Shown here: positions 6,809 through 15,587 of the stretch, one piece after another
Layout: the number at the start of each line of letters is the position of its first letter
Numbering within the stretch: the stretch's first letter is position 1
Assembly (NCBI GenBank): GCA_030627205.1
Contig: DAOUSN010000026.1
Span: forward strand, 1-37,324
Source of the DNA: Methylococcaceae bacterium
GTDB taxonomy: Bacteria; Pseudomonadota; Gammaproteobacteria; Methylococcales; Methylomonadaceae
DNA: 37,324 nt
Direction: 5' to 3'
Translations under genes and position numbers: made by a program
The notes under the pieces: model-generated
Database searches by the model: none
What the model saw: only the letters and a program-made list of their open reading frames with translations
What the model was told of the DNA's origin: nothing

Positions 6809-9490
6809 ATGAATAAAATGCCTTATGTTGGTTTACGTCCTTTTCGTCGAGATGATCACGAATTATTTTTCGGACGCGATCATTGTGTTAATGAATTATT
6901 ATATTTATTAGAAAAAACCACATTTTTTGTAGTTATTGGTGAAGCGTATTCAGGAAAAAGCTCCTTAATGTCTGCTGGCTTAGAAGCTAAATTATTACAA
7001 AACAATGAAAATAATGGTGTTATCAAATGGCATATTGCTAATTTTCGTCCTTACTCAGCTCCATTCCTTCAACTTAGTAATAGCTTATTAAAACCCGATG
7101 CCTTGGGTGATTCTTTTTTAAAACGTTTTAAAAGCGTATCCAGCGCTAGACGTTTTTTAAGACAAAATCTAATCCAGAGTAGTCAAAGTTTACATACGCT
7201 TCTAGCCCAAAAACCATTGCCTAAAGGTCATAAACTCTTGTTAATTTGCGACCAGTTTGAGGATATTTTTCATCTTTGGCAACAAGATAAAGAAAAAGCC
7301 CAAGAATTTATTGATTTTTTGATAGACAGTAGTCAACAGCATCCTTTAAAACCAACAGCAACTAATCATATTCATGTCATCATTACGCTTCGTTCTGCTT
7401 ATTTAAATCAAGTAGCGTTATTTCCAAAACTAGAAGATCTGATAAAAAACAATCTCTTTTTAACTCCTCATTTGACTAAACAACAATTAAAAATTGTAAT
7501 GATTGAGCCAATACGAGTGATTAAATTTAAACACCAAGAGACCACAAAAAAAGAAACTTTAGTGAAAAAAAAGATTTCTAATCAACAGCTTGAAACAAAC
7601 ACCTATAATGCCCAGGCAGAAATTAACCGAATTCATCAGCAATCGGTTCTTGAATCTGAAACAATGCGTGTTCAAGCAAAGAAACTTAAGGATAAAAACA
7701 ATAAAAATTTAACAGATAGTTATACCACTGATTTCTCCCCTGAATTAGCCGAGCATTTATTAGAAATAATGGACGGTAGTCAGGAGCAATTACCTTTACT
7801 ACAACATTTATTAACCCGAATTTGGAGTTTAAGCGTTGTGATAGAGAAACATCACTTAACTCTTGATGCTTATAAAAAACCCCGACTGGGTAGTTTTAAT
7901 AACGCACTTCCTCAGCATCTTGATGAAACTTATTATTATTTAAATGATAACCAACCTCAGATAGCCGAAATTTTATTTCGTCGATTAACGGCAATTACAG
8001 ATGATAATAACCCACAATTATTACAGCATCCCGTTAAACTTGAAGATATTGCGACACTTGCAGAAACTTCAATTAATGAGGTTATTAACGTTATTAATGT
8101 TTTTCGTACACCTGGGAGAGAATTTTTAAAACCCGCGCATCCTGAAGAGCTTAAAGTTGATACTCTCATAGAAATTAGTCATGATGTTATTGTCTCTCAT
8201 TGGCAACGACTAAAAAATTGGATAGAAAAAGAAAAGCTAGTTCAAAAAAATTATCAGCAATTAAATACTCTTGCTCATGAGTATGATAGAAATGGCAGTA
8301 AGCTTCTTAAATCATCACAGTTAGATAATTTATGGTTATGGTCTAAGCAAGGGAAATTTAATAAAATTTGGGCCGAATATTATGGCTGTGATTTTGAAAA
8401 ATCTCATAGTTATTTATTAAAAAGCAAAAGATATTCTACGGCTGTTAAATACATAGCTACGTTTATTTTTATCAGCGTTATTATCGGAACTGTAATTGGA
8501 TTAGTAAAAATTGATGAACAACAACAGTATAAAAAAGAAGTATTAGAGATTCTTTATTTAATGAAAGAGGAGCTTGTCACTGAAAAAAATAGCTTAGAAT
8601 TAGAGGTTTTATTCAAAAAAATTACTGAAGAATCTCACAATAACCCTAGTGGTTGGCTTTATTATGGATTATCGTTAAGTTATCAAAAAAAATGGGATGC
8701 AGCAGAAAGAGCGTTGAATAAAGGATATGAACTTGCACCTAATAATAACCAAATTGTGTTAGCTTTAGCAAAAACCTTAATGCAAAAACAACAACATGGC
8801 AAAGCATTATGGTTATTAAATACAGCCAACGAAGAACCCCCTAGTAATGCTGCTATTTTAGAATTAATTGCCGATATTTTAGTCTTAGAAAATGTTAAAA
8901 CTAAACAAAAAATACAACTTAAAACTGCCGTTGCTAATTATCAACAAGCATTAGTTATCTTACCTAAAAATGATGATATTTTAAGAAAATTAGCGCAGGC
9001 ATTAAGTTCATTAGGAAAATATCAAGAATCCATTAACACTTTAAATAATGTAGTCTCAATTAATCCAAATCAGATTGAAAATTGGAAAATATTAGGGTTA
9101 GAACTAATGAAAAATAGCCAGTTTAATGAAGCCATCAAAGCTTTTAGTAAAGCATTAGGTCTTGCACCGAATGATGATAAAAATTGGCGTAATTTAGGGT
9201 TGGCCTTGTATAAAAATAAAAACTTTCTTGAGGCTAAAGAATTATTTGCTAAAGCCGTTATTTTAAATGAAAATAGTGATGAAAATTATCGAAATTTAGG
9301 GGATGTTTTTATGCGCCTTAAACAATTCAAAAATGCTCTAATCTCTTATAATAATGCCCAAAAGTTAAACCCAACCAGTAAAATTAATTTAATTAAAAAA
9401 GCAAAATCATTAACCAAGCTAAACCGAATAAATGAGGCAAACCGTTTTTATGAACAAGCATCCACTATCAAAGAAAGAGATTGGGAGTAA
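6809..9490 (+). CDS. nSTAND1-type NTPase with a transmembrane segment and C-terminal TPR repeats
   Basis: 893 aa. The N-terminus YVGLRPFRRDDHELFFGRD is the hallmark entry of the nSTAND1 family, followed by a Walker A loop (GEAYSGKS, 44-51) and a Walker B-like strand (LLLICDQFED, Asp148/Glu151/Asp152). A winged-helix-like region follows, with QEQLPLLQHLLTRIW as in other nSTAND1 proteins. Residues about 240-305 form a charged, Gln/Lys-rich, probably coiled-coil insert. A single hydrophobic helix lies at about 550-568, and then about eight TPR-like units run from about 613 to the C-terminus. With one membrane pass, the ATPase and the TPRs are expected on opposite sides of the inner membrane, with the TPRs probably periplasmic. 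STAND proteins are regulated switches used in signalling and in anti-phage defence. No nuclease, protease or TIR effector is seen, so the output is unknown. Confidence 0.85.
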   Translation: MNKMPYVGLRPFRRDDHELFFGRDHCVNELLYLLEKTTFFVVIGEAYSGKSSLMSAGLEAKLLQNNENNGVIKWHIANFRPYSAPFLQLSNSLLKPDALGDSFLKRFKSVSSARRFLRQNLIQSSQSLHTLLAQKPLPKGHKLLLICDQFEDIFHLWQQDKEKAQEFIDFLIDSSQQHPLKPTATNHIHVIITLRSAYLNQVALFPKLEDLIKNNLFLTPHLTKQQLKIVMIEPIRVIKFKHQETTKKETLVKKKISNQQLETNTYNAQAEINRIHQQSVLESETMRVQAKKLKDKNNKNLTDSYTTDFSPELAEHLLEIMDGSQEQLPLLQHLLTRIWSLSVVIEKHHLTLDAYKKPRLGSFNNALPQHLDETYYYLNDNQPQIAEILFRRLTAITDDNNPQLLQHPVKLEDIATLAETSINEVINVINVFRTPGREFLKPAHPEELKVDTLIEISHDVIVSHWQRLKNWIEKEKLVQKNYQQLNTLAHEYDRNGSKLLKSSQLDNLWLWSKQGKFNKIWAEYYGCDFEKSHSYLLKSKRYSTAVKYIATFIFISVIIGTVIGLVKIDEQQQYKKEVLEILYLMKEELVTEKNSLELEVLFKKITEESHNNPSGWLYYGLSLSYQKKWDAAERALNKGYELAPNNNQIVLALAKTLMQKQQHGKALWLLNTANEEPPSNAAILELIADILVLENVKTKQKIQLKTAVANYQQALVILPKNDDILRKLAQALSSLGKYQESINTLNNVVSINPNQIENWKILGLELMKNSQFNEAIKAFSKALGLAPNDDKNWRNLGLALYKNKNFLEAKELFAKAVILNENSDENYRNLGDVFMRLKQFKNALISYNNAQKLNPTSKINLIKKAKSLTKLNRINEANRFYEQASTIKERDWE

Positions 9491-9504
9491 AAGCTAAAGT
9501 ATTG

Positions 9505-9531
9505 TTGTAAAATATTATCTATTTTTTACAA
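9505..9531. terminator. Inverted repeat downstream of the STAND-TPR gene
   Basis: A perfect 8-bp inverted repeat (TTGTAAAA at 9505-9512 and TTTTACAA at 9524-9531) with an 11-nt loop lies just after the STAND-TPR stop and 34 bases before aat. It could be a weak terminator or an operator for aat. It is AT-rich and could also arise by chance. Confidence 0.3.
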
Positions 9532-9565
9532 TTTGAATGAATATTTAAATCTAATTTAAGAATAC

Positions 9566-10261
9566 ATGAAATTAACGCTACTTGATTCAACTAACCCAAA
9601 AGAATTATTTCCTCCCTTAAAAACAGCATTAACAGACCCGAATGGTTTATTAGCTGTTGGCGGTTGTTTATCAACAACCCGACTTATGAATGCCTATAAA
9701 CAAGGAATATTCCCATGGTTTAATCCTGATGAGCCTATTCTTTGGTGGTCACCTAACCCTCGTCTTATTCTAACTCCAACTGAATTAAAACTATCTCGCA
9801 GTTTGGCGAAAACCATTCGACAACAACGTTTTCAGCTAACTGTTGATAAGGCGTTTTCAGAGGTTATAGAAGCTTGTAGTGCAACACGTCATTATATTGA
9901 AGGTACGTGGATTAGTGAAGAAATGAAACAAGCATATAATCAGCTTCATCTACAAGGAATTGCTCATTCAGCCGAAGCCTGGCAAGAAGGTAAATTAGTT
10001 GGTGGACTTTATGGAGTTGCTCTTGGACAAGTTTTTTTCGGTGAATCCATGTTTTATCGGCAAACAGATGCCTCTAAAGTTGTATTTGCACAATTAGTTA
10101 AGCAATTACATTTATGGGGTTATCAATTAATTGATTGCCAAGTGCATAGTGACCATTTATCCAGTCTTGGCGCGTATGAAATTAATCGAGATGATTTTAT
10201 GAAAAAAGTAACTAATTATCGTCTCAAATCACCCAGCCCTTCAGCATGGAAAAATATATGA
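9566..10261 (+). CDS. aat: Leucyl/phenylalanyl-tRNA--protein transferase
   Basis: Transfers Leu or Phe from aminoacyl-tRNA to proteins with N-terminal Arg or Lys, marking them for ClpS/ClpAP (N-end rule). Its 231 aa match the family length. Conserved blocks seen: GLLAVGG near the start, GIFPWF, WWSPNPRL, and GGLYGVALGQVFFGESMF followed by ASKVVFAQL. Cytosolic. Its stop overlaps the start of bpt by four bases (ATGA), so the two transferases are translationally coupled. Confidence 0.96.
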   Translation: MKLTLLDSTNPKELFPPLKTALTDPNGLLAVGGCLSTTRLMNAYKQGIFPWFNPDEPILWWSPNPRLILTPTELKLSRSLAKTIRQQRFQLTVDKAFSEVIEACSATRHYIEGTWISEEMKQAYNQLHLQGIAHSAEAWQEGKLVGGLYGVALGQVFFGESMFYRQTDASKVVFAQLVKQLHLWGYQLIDCQVHSDHLSSLGAYEINRDDFMKKVTNYRLKSPSPSAWKNI

Positions 10262-10956
10262 GTTCTATTTCCCTATTGGTTAGCCCCCCACAATCATGCA
10301 GTTATTTAGAGAATAGAAAATCGCAAACAGCCTTTGTTAGTCCTGCATTTCCACTTAATAATGTACTTTATTCTAAACTCATTACTCATGGTTTTAGACG
10401 TAGTGGTGATGATGTTTATAGCCCACGTTGTCCCGAGTGTTCCGAATGCGTTTCTTGTCGTATTCCCACAGCACAATTCAAACTAAGTCGTAATCAAAAA
10501 CGCTGTTTGAAAAAAAATAAAAAAACCACTGTCAATGTAAAAGCGGCAGTTTTTAAACAACAGCATTATGACCTTTATATGCGCTATCAACAATACAAAC
10601 ACCCTAATAGTGGTATGGCATCATCGACGGCAGATGAATTTATTGATTTTTTAAGCAGCTCATGGTGTAAAACCTGCTTTATTGAATTTTATATTGAAGA
10701 CCAACTTGCCGCTGTTGCCGTTGTTGATTTTCTTGATAATGCTTTATCGGCCGTTTATACGTTTTTTGAACCTAAACTTTCAATCTATAGCCTCGGAGTT
10801 TATGCAGTGCTATGGCAAATTGAACAAGCTCAACAACTAGGAATTGATTATGTTTATCTAGGGTTTTGGATTGCTAATTGTCAAAAAATGGCTTATAAAA
10901 CTCAGTACCAACCTTTAGAAGGGTTTATTAATCGTCGTTGGGAATTTATTAAATAG
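10258..10956 (+). CDS. bpt: Aspartate/glutamate leucyltransferase (arginyltransferase-like)
   Basis: Bacterial homologue of ATE1; transfers Leu from Leu-tRNA to N-terminal Asp or Glu, feeding the same degradation route as Aat. The N-terminal cysteine motif is present (CPECSECVSCRIP), as is the family block KKNKK and, near the C-terminus, YVYLGFWIANCQKMAYK. The frame is also open from an ATG at 10246, but ATG 10258 is preferred: it forms the coupled ATGA junction with aat, and the protein (232 aa) then begins, as family members do, a few residues before the SPPQSCSYL block. Confidence 0.94.
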   Translation: MSSISLLVSPPQSCSYLENRKSQTAFVSPAFPLNNVLYSKLITHGFRRSGDDVYSPRCPECSECVSCRIPTAQFKLSRNQKRCLKKNKKTTVNVKAAVFKQQHYDLYMRYQQYKHPNSGMASSTADEFIDFLSSSWCKTCFIEFYIEDQLAAVAVVDFLDNALSAVYTFFEPKLSIYSLGVYAVLWQIEQAQQLGIDYVYLGFWIANCQKMAYKTQYQPLEGFINRRWEFIK

Positions 10957-10989
10957 ATAAGAGTCGGCTAAATTTTTCTATTTTACATT

Positions 10990-11020
10990 GTAATAGCATT
11001 CTTTGAAGGAATGCTATTAC
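10990..11020. terminator. 12-bp perfect stem-loop between convergent bpt and narI
   Basis: GTAATAGCATTC (10990-11001) and GAATGCTATTAC (11009-11020) form a perfect 12-bp stem with a 7-nt loop, halfway between two converging genes. The strength and position suit a bidirectional terminator, though neither side carries a proper U-tract. A short mobile or REP-like element is the alternative. Confidence 0.5.
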
Positions 11021-11048
11021 GAAATTGTAGTGTCTAAAAAAATTTCAA

Positions 11049-11738
11049 TCAACGATAGCGTACATATTTACTGCGTACAATTTGATAAGGACGTATTAAG
11101 TAACCTAAAGGCACGCTCCAAACATGAACTAAACGTGTAAATGGAAATAATAAAAACACACTCATTCCTAAGAATAAATGAATTTTATACAAAAAACCAA
11201 CCTCAGATAATAATGTTGAGTTAGCTTGTAAACTAATCACACTTTGCGCCCAATTAGCTAATGAAACCATTGCCGAGGCATCACCATTAATAGCATGATA
11301 AAAAGAAAGAGGGATAGTTAATAAGCCTACAGCTAAAGTAACTAATAACCAATCCAGAATAAAAATATCCATGAAATGACTATTTGCTCGAACACGTTGA
11401 TTATTCATTCGACGTTTCCATAAAATGACTCCCCCCATCATACAAATAGAACCGAAAATAGTTCCTGCAATAATAGCAACATATTGATGTGCCATATCAG
11501 AAATACCCAAGCCTAAAAACCATGAATGGGGCGTCAGTAGCCCTCCCGCATGTCCAAAAAATAACGCTAAAACACCGATGTGAAATAAAATACTGCCTTT
11601 GCGTAATTGTTCTTTTTCAAAAAGCTGGCTAGAATCAGCCTTCCAAGTATATTGTTCGCGGTCAAAACGTATTAAACTACCGACTAAAAAAGTAGTCAGG
11701 GCAATATACGGATAGATACTAAAAAGTAGATTTTCCAT
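11049..11738 (-). CDS. narI: Respiratory nitrate reductase gamma subunit (cytochrome b)
   Basis: The membrane anchor that takes electrons from quinol through two b-type haems and passes them to NarH. 229 aa with about five hydrophobic segments, as in known NarI. Histidines that could ligate haem are seen in the second and last membrane segments (GVLALFFGHAGG; KIHLFLGMSVFLLFPFTRLVHVW). The ending YLIRPYQIVRSKY is typical of the family. Last gene of narHJI, 8 bases after narJ. Confidence 0.95.
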   Translation of the reverse strand: MENLLFSIYPYIALTTFLVGSLIRFDREQYTWKADSSQLFEKEQLRKGSILFHIGVLALFFGHAGGLLTPHSWFLGLGISDMAHQYVAIIAGTIFGSICMMGGVILWKRRMNNQRVRANSHFMDIFILDWLLVTLAVGLLTIPLSFYHAINGDASAMVSLANWAQSVISLQANSTLLSEVGFLYKIHLFLGMSVFLLFPFTRLVHVWSVPLGYLIRPYQIVRSKYVRYR

Positions 11739-11746
11739 GAGTATTC

Positions 11747-12271
11747 CTAAGCTGCAATATCAACAAGACGACCATGACGCTGAACTATTCGTAATAGCTG
11801 TGCGTATGGACTGTTTATTTTTTCAAGGTTTGTAGCAATGATTTCGGAAACATGCGCGCTTTGTTGTAAGAATAAACGAACATCAATTTCAGTCACTAAC
11901 GTGGAGACATATTCAAGTACCAGTGGCAAATAATCAGGTAATTCACCTTCTGAAATTTCAAAGCCTTCAGCTTTATAATACTCAGATAAATCAACTAAAG
12001 CAGGCCCTCGTTCTCTATCTTGTTCCTCAAACAAATGATGGGTTATATACAGAGCATTGTCAGGAGTAAAATCAAAGGTATTAACATAATGCGCTTGATA
12101 TTCGGTCAGTGATAAATTACCGGCCCATTCCATAAAGCTTAATAATGCCTGCTGATCTTCATGATCCGTATGTTCCAATGTTGGAATTAATGCTTTAATC
12201 TCATTCCAATGTTCACGTAATTCCGCTTTAGGGTATTCTAATAATAAAGAAAGAATTTTATAAATTTGCAT
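11747..12271 (-). CDS. narJ: Nitrate reductase assembly chaperone (delta subunit)
   Basis: A TorD/NarJ-family chaperone that binds the NarG precursor during molybdenum cofactor insertion; it is not part of the final enzyme. Its 174 aa fall within the shorter NarJ group. The family signature YVNTFDFTPDNALYITHHLF is present. The start overlaps the narH stop by one base (TAATG), so the two are translationally coupled. Its client, NarG, is not encoded in the window. Confidence 0.93.
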   Translation of the reverse strand: MQIYKILSLLLEYPKAELREHWNEIKALIPTLEHTDHEDQQALLSFMEWAGNLSLTEYQAHYVNTFDFTPDNALYITHHLFEEQDRERGPALVDLSEYYKAEGFEISEGELPDYLPLVLEYVSTLVTEIDVRLFLQQSAHVSEIIATNLEKINSPYAQLLRIVQRHGRLVDIAA

Positions 12272-13842
12272 TAGCCATTCTCACCATCTGCAATTTTTGC
12301 CGCTGGTTGCCAAGGTTTGAACTCCATCACATGTTCCATTTTTTTACGCTTTTCAGGAAATAATGACGCTTTAGAACTAATGCTACAGCCTTCATTACCA
12401 AAGCTAAACCCATTTTGTCCTTGAAAAGCATAAGGGTCTTCTTGGCGTAATTCTTCGTGGCTAGTTGGAATCACAAAACGATCTTCATAATTCGCAATCG
12501 CCATATAGCGGTACATTTCTTTAACTTGAGTTTCGTTTAACCCGACTTCTTTTAACACTGCTAAATCAGTTTTACCCTCAACATTTAATGAGCGATAATA
12601 ACTTCGCATCGCAATCATGCGTTTTAATGCTAAAACAACAGGCTCTTCTTTTCCCGCAGTGAGCATATTAGCTAGATATTTAATCGGCATTCGTAAGTTT
12701 TCAAGCTTCGGAATCACCCCATCTGGCGCTGTTTCTAAATTACCTTGGTCAATTTGTGATTGTACTGGAGATAAAGGCGGTATATACCAAACCATAGGCA
12801 TAGTCCTAAATTCAGGATGCAATGGAAATGCAACCTTCCATTCAACAACCATTTTATAAATCGGTGAATTTCTCGCAGCTTCCATCCATGACTCTGGGAT
12901 ACCGTCTTCTTTTGCCTGTTTAATAACCTCTGGGTCATTTGGATCTAAGAAAATATCTAATTGTGCTTGATATAAATCTTGAGTATCATCCATTGACGCT
13001 AATTCAGAAATACGGTCAGCATCATATAACATCACGCCGTTATAACGAATTCTACCTACACAAGTTTCTGAACACACCGTTGGTAAACCTGATTCAACTC
13101 GAGGGTAACAGCCTGTACATTTTTCAGCTTTTCCAGATTCCCAATTATAAAAAACTTTTTTATAGGGACAATTACTAATACACATCCGCCAACTACGGCA
13201 TTTATCTTGGTCAACTAACACAATTCCATCTTCTTCACGCTTATACATTGCACCTGACGGACAAGAAGCGACACAAGAAGGATTAATACAATGATTACAC
13301 ATTCTAGGTAAAAACATCTGAAAGGAATTTTCAAATTCAGCGTAAACTTGTTTTTCAATATCCTTAAAATTGGTATCTTTACCACGGTTTTCAAACTCTC
13401 CTGCTAACCCATCTTCCCAGTTAGGCCCCCAAGCAATTTTATCCATTTGACTACCATCTAACAAAGAATAAGGGCGAGCTGTTGGTGCGGCTTCAACTAG
13501 TGGGCTATTTTGAAGATGAGCATAATTATAAGTAAATGGTTCGTAATAATCATCAATCAAAGGCATATCTGGATTCATAAAAATATTACGTAAACGTTTG
13601 CGACGACTCCCTGATTTTAATTCTAATTTTCCTTTATTCATTTCCCAGCCGCCATTCCACTTTTCTTGATCTTCCCAATTTTGGGGATAACCAATACCAG
13701 GCTTAGATTCAACATTATTAAACCAAGCGTATTCTACACCCTTACGGTTCGTCCAAACATTTTTACAGCTTACAGAACAAGTATGACAACCGATACATTT
13801 GTCCAGGTTAAATACTAAGGAAAAATTTGCTCTTACTTTCAT
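12271..13842 (-). CDS. narH: Respiratory nitrate reductase beta subunit (iron-sulfur)
   Basis: The electron-transfer subunit between NarI and NarG on the cytoplasmic face of the membrane. The ferredoxin-like clusters are all visible: CIGCHTCSVSCKNVW near residue 16, then CNHCINPSCVASCP, CRSWRMCISNCPYKK and CTGCYP with a later VCSETC. In the third motif a Trp replaces the second cysteine, the hallmark of the [3Fe-4S] site in NarH. Full length (523 aa). The start is supported by GAGGTG about 8 bases upstream. narG, which normally lies directly upstream, is absent; an outer-membrane efflux gene ends 75 bases before narH. Confidence 0.96.
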   Translation of the reverse strand: MKVRANFSLVFNLDKCIGCHTCSVSCKNVWTNRKGVEYAWFNNVESKPGIGYPQNWEDQEKWNGGWEMNKGKLELKSGSRRKRLRNIFMNPDMPLIDDYYEPFTYNYAHLQNSPLVEAAPTARPYSLLDGSQMDKIAWGPNWEDGLAGEFENRGKDTNFKDIEKQVYAEFENSFQMFLPRMCNHCINPSCVASCPSGAMYKREEDGIVLVDQDKCRSWRMCISNCPYKKVFYNWESGKAEKCTGCYPRVESGLPTVCSETCVGRIRYNGVMLYDADRISELASMDDTQDLYQAQLDIFLDPNDPEVIKQAKEDGIPESWMEAARNSPIYKMVVEWKVAFPLHPEFRTMPMVWYIPPLSPVQSQIDQGNLETAPDGVIPKLENLRMPIKYLANMLTAGKEEPVVLALKRMIAMRSYYRSLNVEGKTDLAVLKEVGLNETQVKEMYRYMAIANYEDRFVIPTSHEELRQEDPYAFQGQNGFSFGNEGCSISSKASLFPEKRKKMEHVMEFKPWQPAAKIADGENG

Positions 13843-13879
13843 GCTTTTAACACCTCGTGTTTAAAAGGAATATTATTCT

Positions 13880-13909
13880 ATTATATAACGGGTTTAATCA
13901 TGAGTCATA
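13880..13909 (-). promoter_or_regulatory. Candidate promoter for narHJI
   Basis: Read on the minus strand: TATGAC (13909-13904), an 18-nt spacer, then TATAAT (13885-13880), ending 37 bases before the narH start. It would let narHJI be transcribed without narG. No convincing FNR (TTGAT-N4-ATCAA) or NarL site was found beside it. Confidence 0.35.
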
Positions 13910-13917
13910 AAATTTTA

Positions 13918-15306
13918 TTAATTGATGACTAATGATTCATTTTCCATGAAGTTAGTGGTGACTAAAAAAGCCCCTGATAATGCACGATACAAGGCAATGT
14001 GATATTCAATTAACTGTCGTTGAGCTAGTAATTTATCACGTTCTAAACTTTGTTGGCTTAAGCTAATCGTTAACACGCGTAAAAAAGTTTCGGCACCATT
14101 CATATAGCGTAATTTAATTTGTTCAGTCGCTTGTTTAGATAGCTGTAATTGTTTATTTAAACTCTCAACTAATTGTTGTTGTTGTTGTTGTTGAATGAGT
14201 GCATCCTCAGTTTCTTGCAATGCTTTTAATAAAAATGTCGCATAATTATTTAAAGCTTCCTTTGCAACCGCCTGATTACGCTCAACTTCTGCAATTCGAC
14301 GATTACCATCAATGAGAGGTAACACTAAATTCCCTGCTAAAGTTGCTAACCAGTTATTAAATAACGATTGTAAATTAGGTGAAGAAGTATCAATACCTGC
14401 GGCAAGACTAATTTTAGGAAACCGATCAGCAATCGCTGCAGCAATACGTTGGTCGGCAGCTTGCACTTTAAAATAAGCTTTTCGCAAATCAGGGCGACGT
14501 TGAATAAAATCTGTGGTTAATCCTGTTTGTGGTAAAGCAGGAATAACAGGAAATTGATTGGTTGTGGGAAGATTAATGGTTGCTGGAGTTTCCCCTAATA
14601 ACACCGCTAGCTGGTGTTCTAATACCTTAATAGTGGCAATAACAGTAATTTTATTGCCGTTGATATTTTCTAATAATTGTTGTTGTTGAAATACATCCGC
14701 CGCTGTTGCTTGTGAAGCCCTAAAGCGTAATTTTAAGATTTCATTTTGGTTATCACTAATACTAATTTGTTGTTTTAGCAAAATTAATTGCTGACGCTGT
14801 TCAATTAACCGATACCAACTATTCGCAATTTCGGCAGTAAGTGAAATTGCTATAGTTTGTAAATCTTCTTCAACTACATGAAAATCTAATTCTGCGGCAT
14901 GTAGATTAGCTCGAATTCGTCCCCATAAATCAACTTCATAGCTGGCAATTAATCCTAAACTAAAACCATCTGTACTAAGAGCATCAGTCATTTTACGTGA
15001 AACGTTAAAATTAGCATCAACTGTTGGTATTAAAGGCGCTCCTATTTTTTTAGCAATAGACCTTGCCTGCTCTACGCGGTTAAATGCTGAACGCAATGAA
15101 AAATTATGACTAAGAGCCTGTTCCATTAATTGGTTAAGCTGGTTATCATTAAAAACCTGCCACCATTTTTGTATCAGTGGATTAGAGCCTGTTTTTGAAA
15201 ATACCTTAGGAAGTTCAATAGGCAAAGGAACTTTTTTAACATCAACTGAACAAGATAAGTTTATTGCTAAGAAAAAGGGAATGACCAACAAAAAGTAAAA
15301 ACGCAT
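13918..15306 (-). CDS. NodT-family outer-membrane efflux lipoprotein (TolC-like)
   Basis: The outer-membrane channel of an RND-type efflux system. Two outer-membrane efflux repeats are recognisable: NPLIQKWWQVFNDNQLNQLM with SFNRVEQARSIAKK in the first half, and RRPDLRKAYFKVQAADQRIAAAIADRFPKISL in the second. The frame is open from an ATG at 15348, but ATG 15306 puts the signal peptide (MRFYFLLVIPFFLAINLSC) at the N-terminus, giving 462 aa. The cysteine after it may be acylated, although Asn at -3 is unusual. Neither a membrane-fusion protein nor an RND pump gene is adjacent, so the partner is encoded elsewhere. Confidence 0.88.
   Translation of the reverse strand: MRFYFLLVIPFFLAINLSCSVDVKKVPLPIELPKVFSKTGSNPLIQKWWQVFNDNQLNQLMEQALSHNFSLRSAFNRVEQARSIAKKIGAPLIPTVDANFNVSRKMTDALSTDGFSLGLIASYEVDLWGRIRANLHAAELDFHVVEEDLQTIAISLTAEIANSWYRLIEQRQQLILLKQQISISDNQNEILKLRFRASQATAADVFQQQQLLENINGNKITVIATIKVLEHQLAVLLGETPATINLPTTNQFPVIPALPQTGLTTDFIQRRPDLRKAYFKVQAADQRIAAAIADRFPKISLAAGIDTSSPNLQSLFNNWLATLAGNLVLPLIDGNRRIAEVERNQAVAKEALNNYATFLLKALQETEDALIQQQQQQQLVESLNKQLQLSKQATEQIKLRYMNGAETFLRVLTISLSQQSLERDKLLAQRQLIEYHIALYRALSGAFLVTTNFMENESLVIN
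14173..14193 (-). repeat. Trinucleotide run encoding polyglutamine in the efflux protein
   Basis: Seven uninterrupted TTG units on the plus strand read as seven CAA (Gln) codons in the efflux protein, within a predicted periplasmic helix. Length changes would add or remove residues without shifting the frame. Confidence 0.8.
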
Positions 15307-15587
15307 ATTAATTATTATGAAGCTGATAAACATACTGCATAATATCATTATTTGTATAGATTTACGGCTTGTACATCCCTATTAGTATACGGAATAATCA
15401 ATTATTTTCAGAAATATCAACCTGAAAACTCATCAGTTATTAAAAGATTGCCCTTTGATTAATTACTTGTAATTCCTACTTATGGTAATATACCCGACCT
15501 GTTTGTCCTAATGCTTAGGAGTTCATCTTAACTGAATTTTAGCCTATGGATACCTATTTGAATTGATAATGACCTAAAAATATACCT

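Noticed and set aside
13843..13917. A remnant of narG upstream of narH.
   Set aside because: The 75 bases are stop-rich and promoter-like, with nothing resembling a NarG C-terminus.
14173..14193. The CAA run as a phase-variation switch.
   Set aside because: The unit is three bases, so slippage cannot shift the frame.
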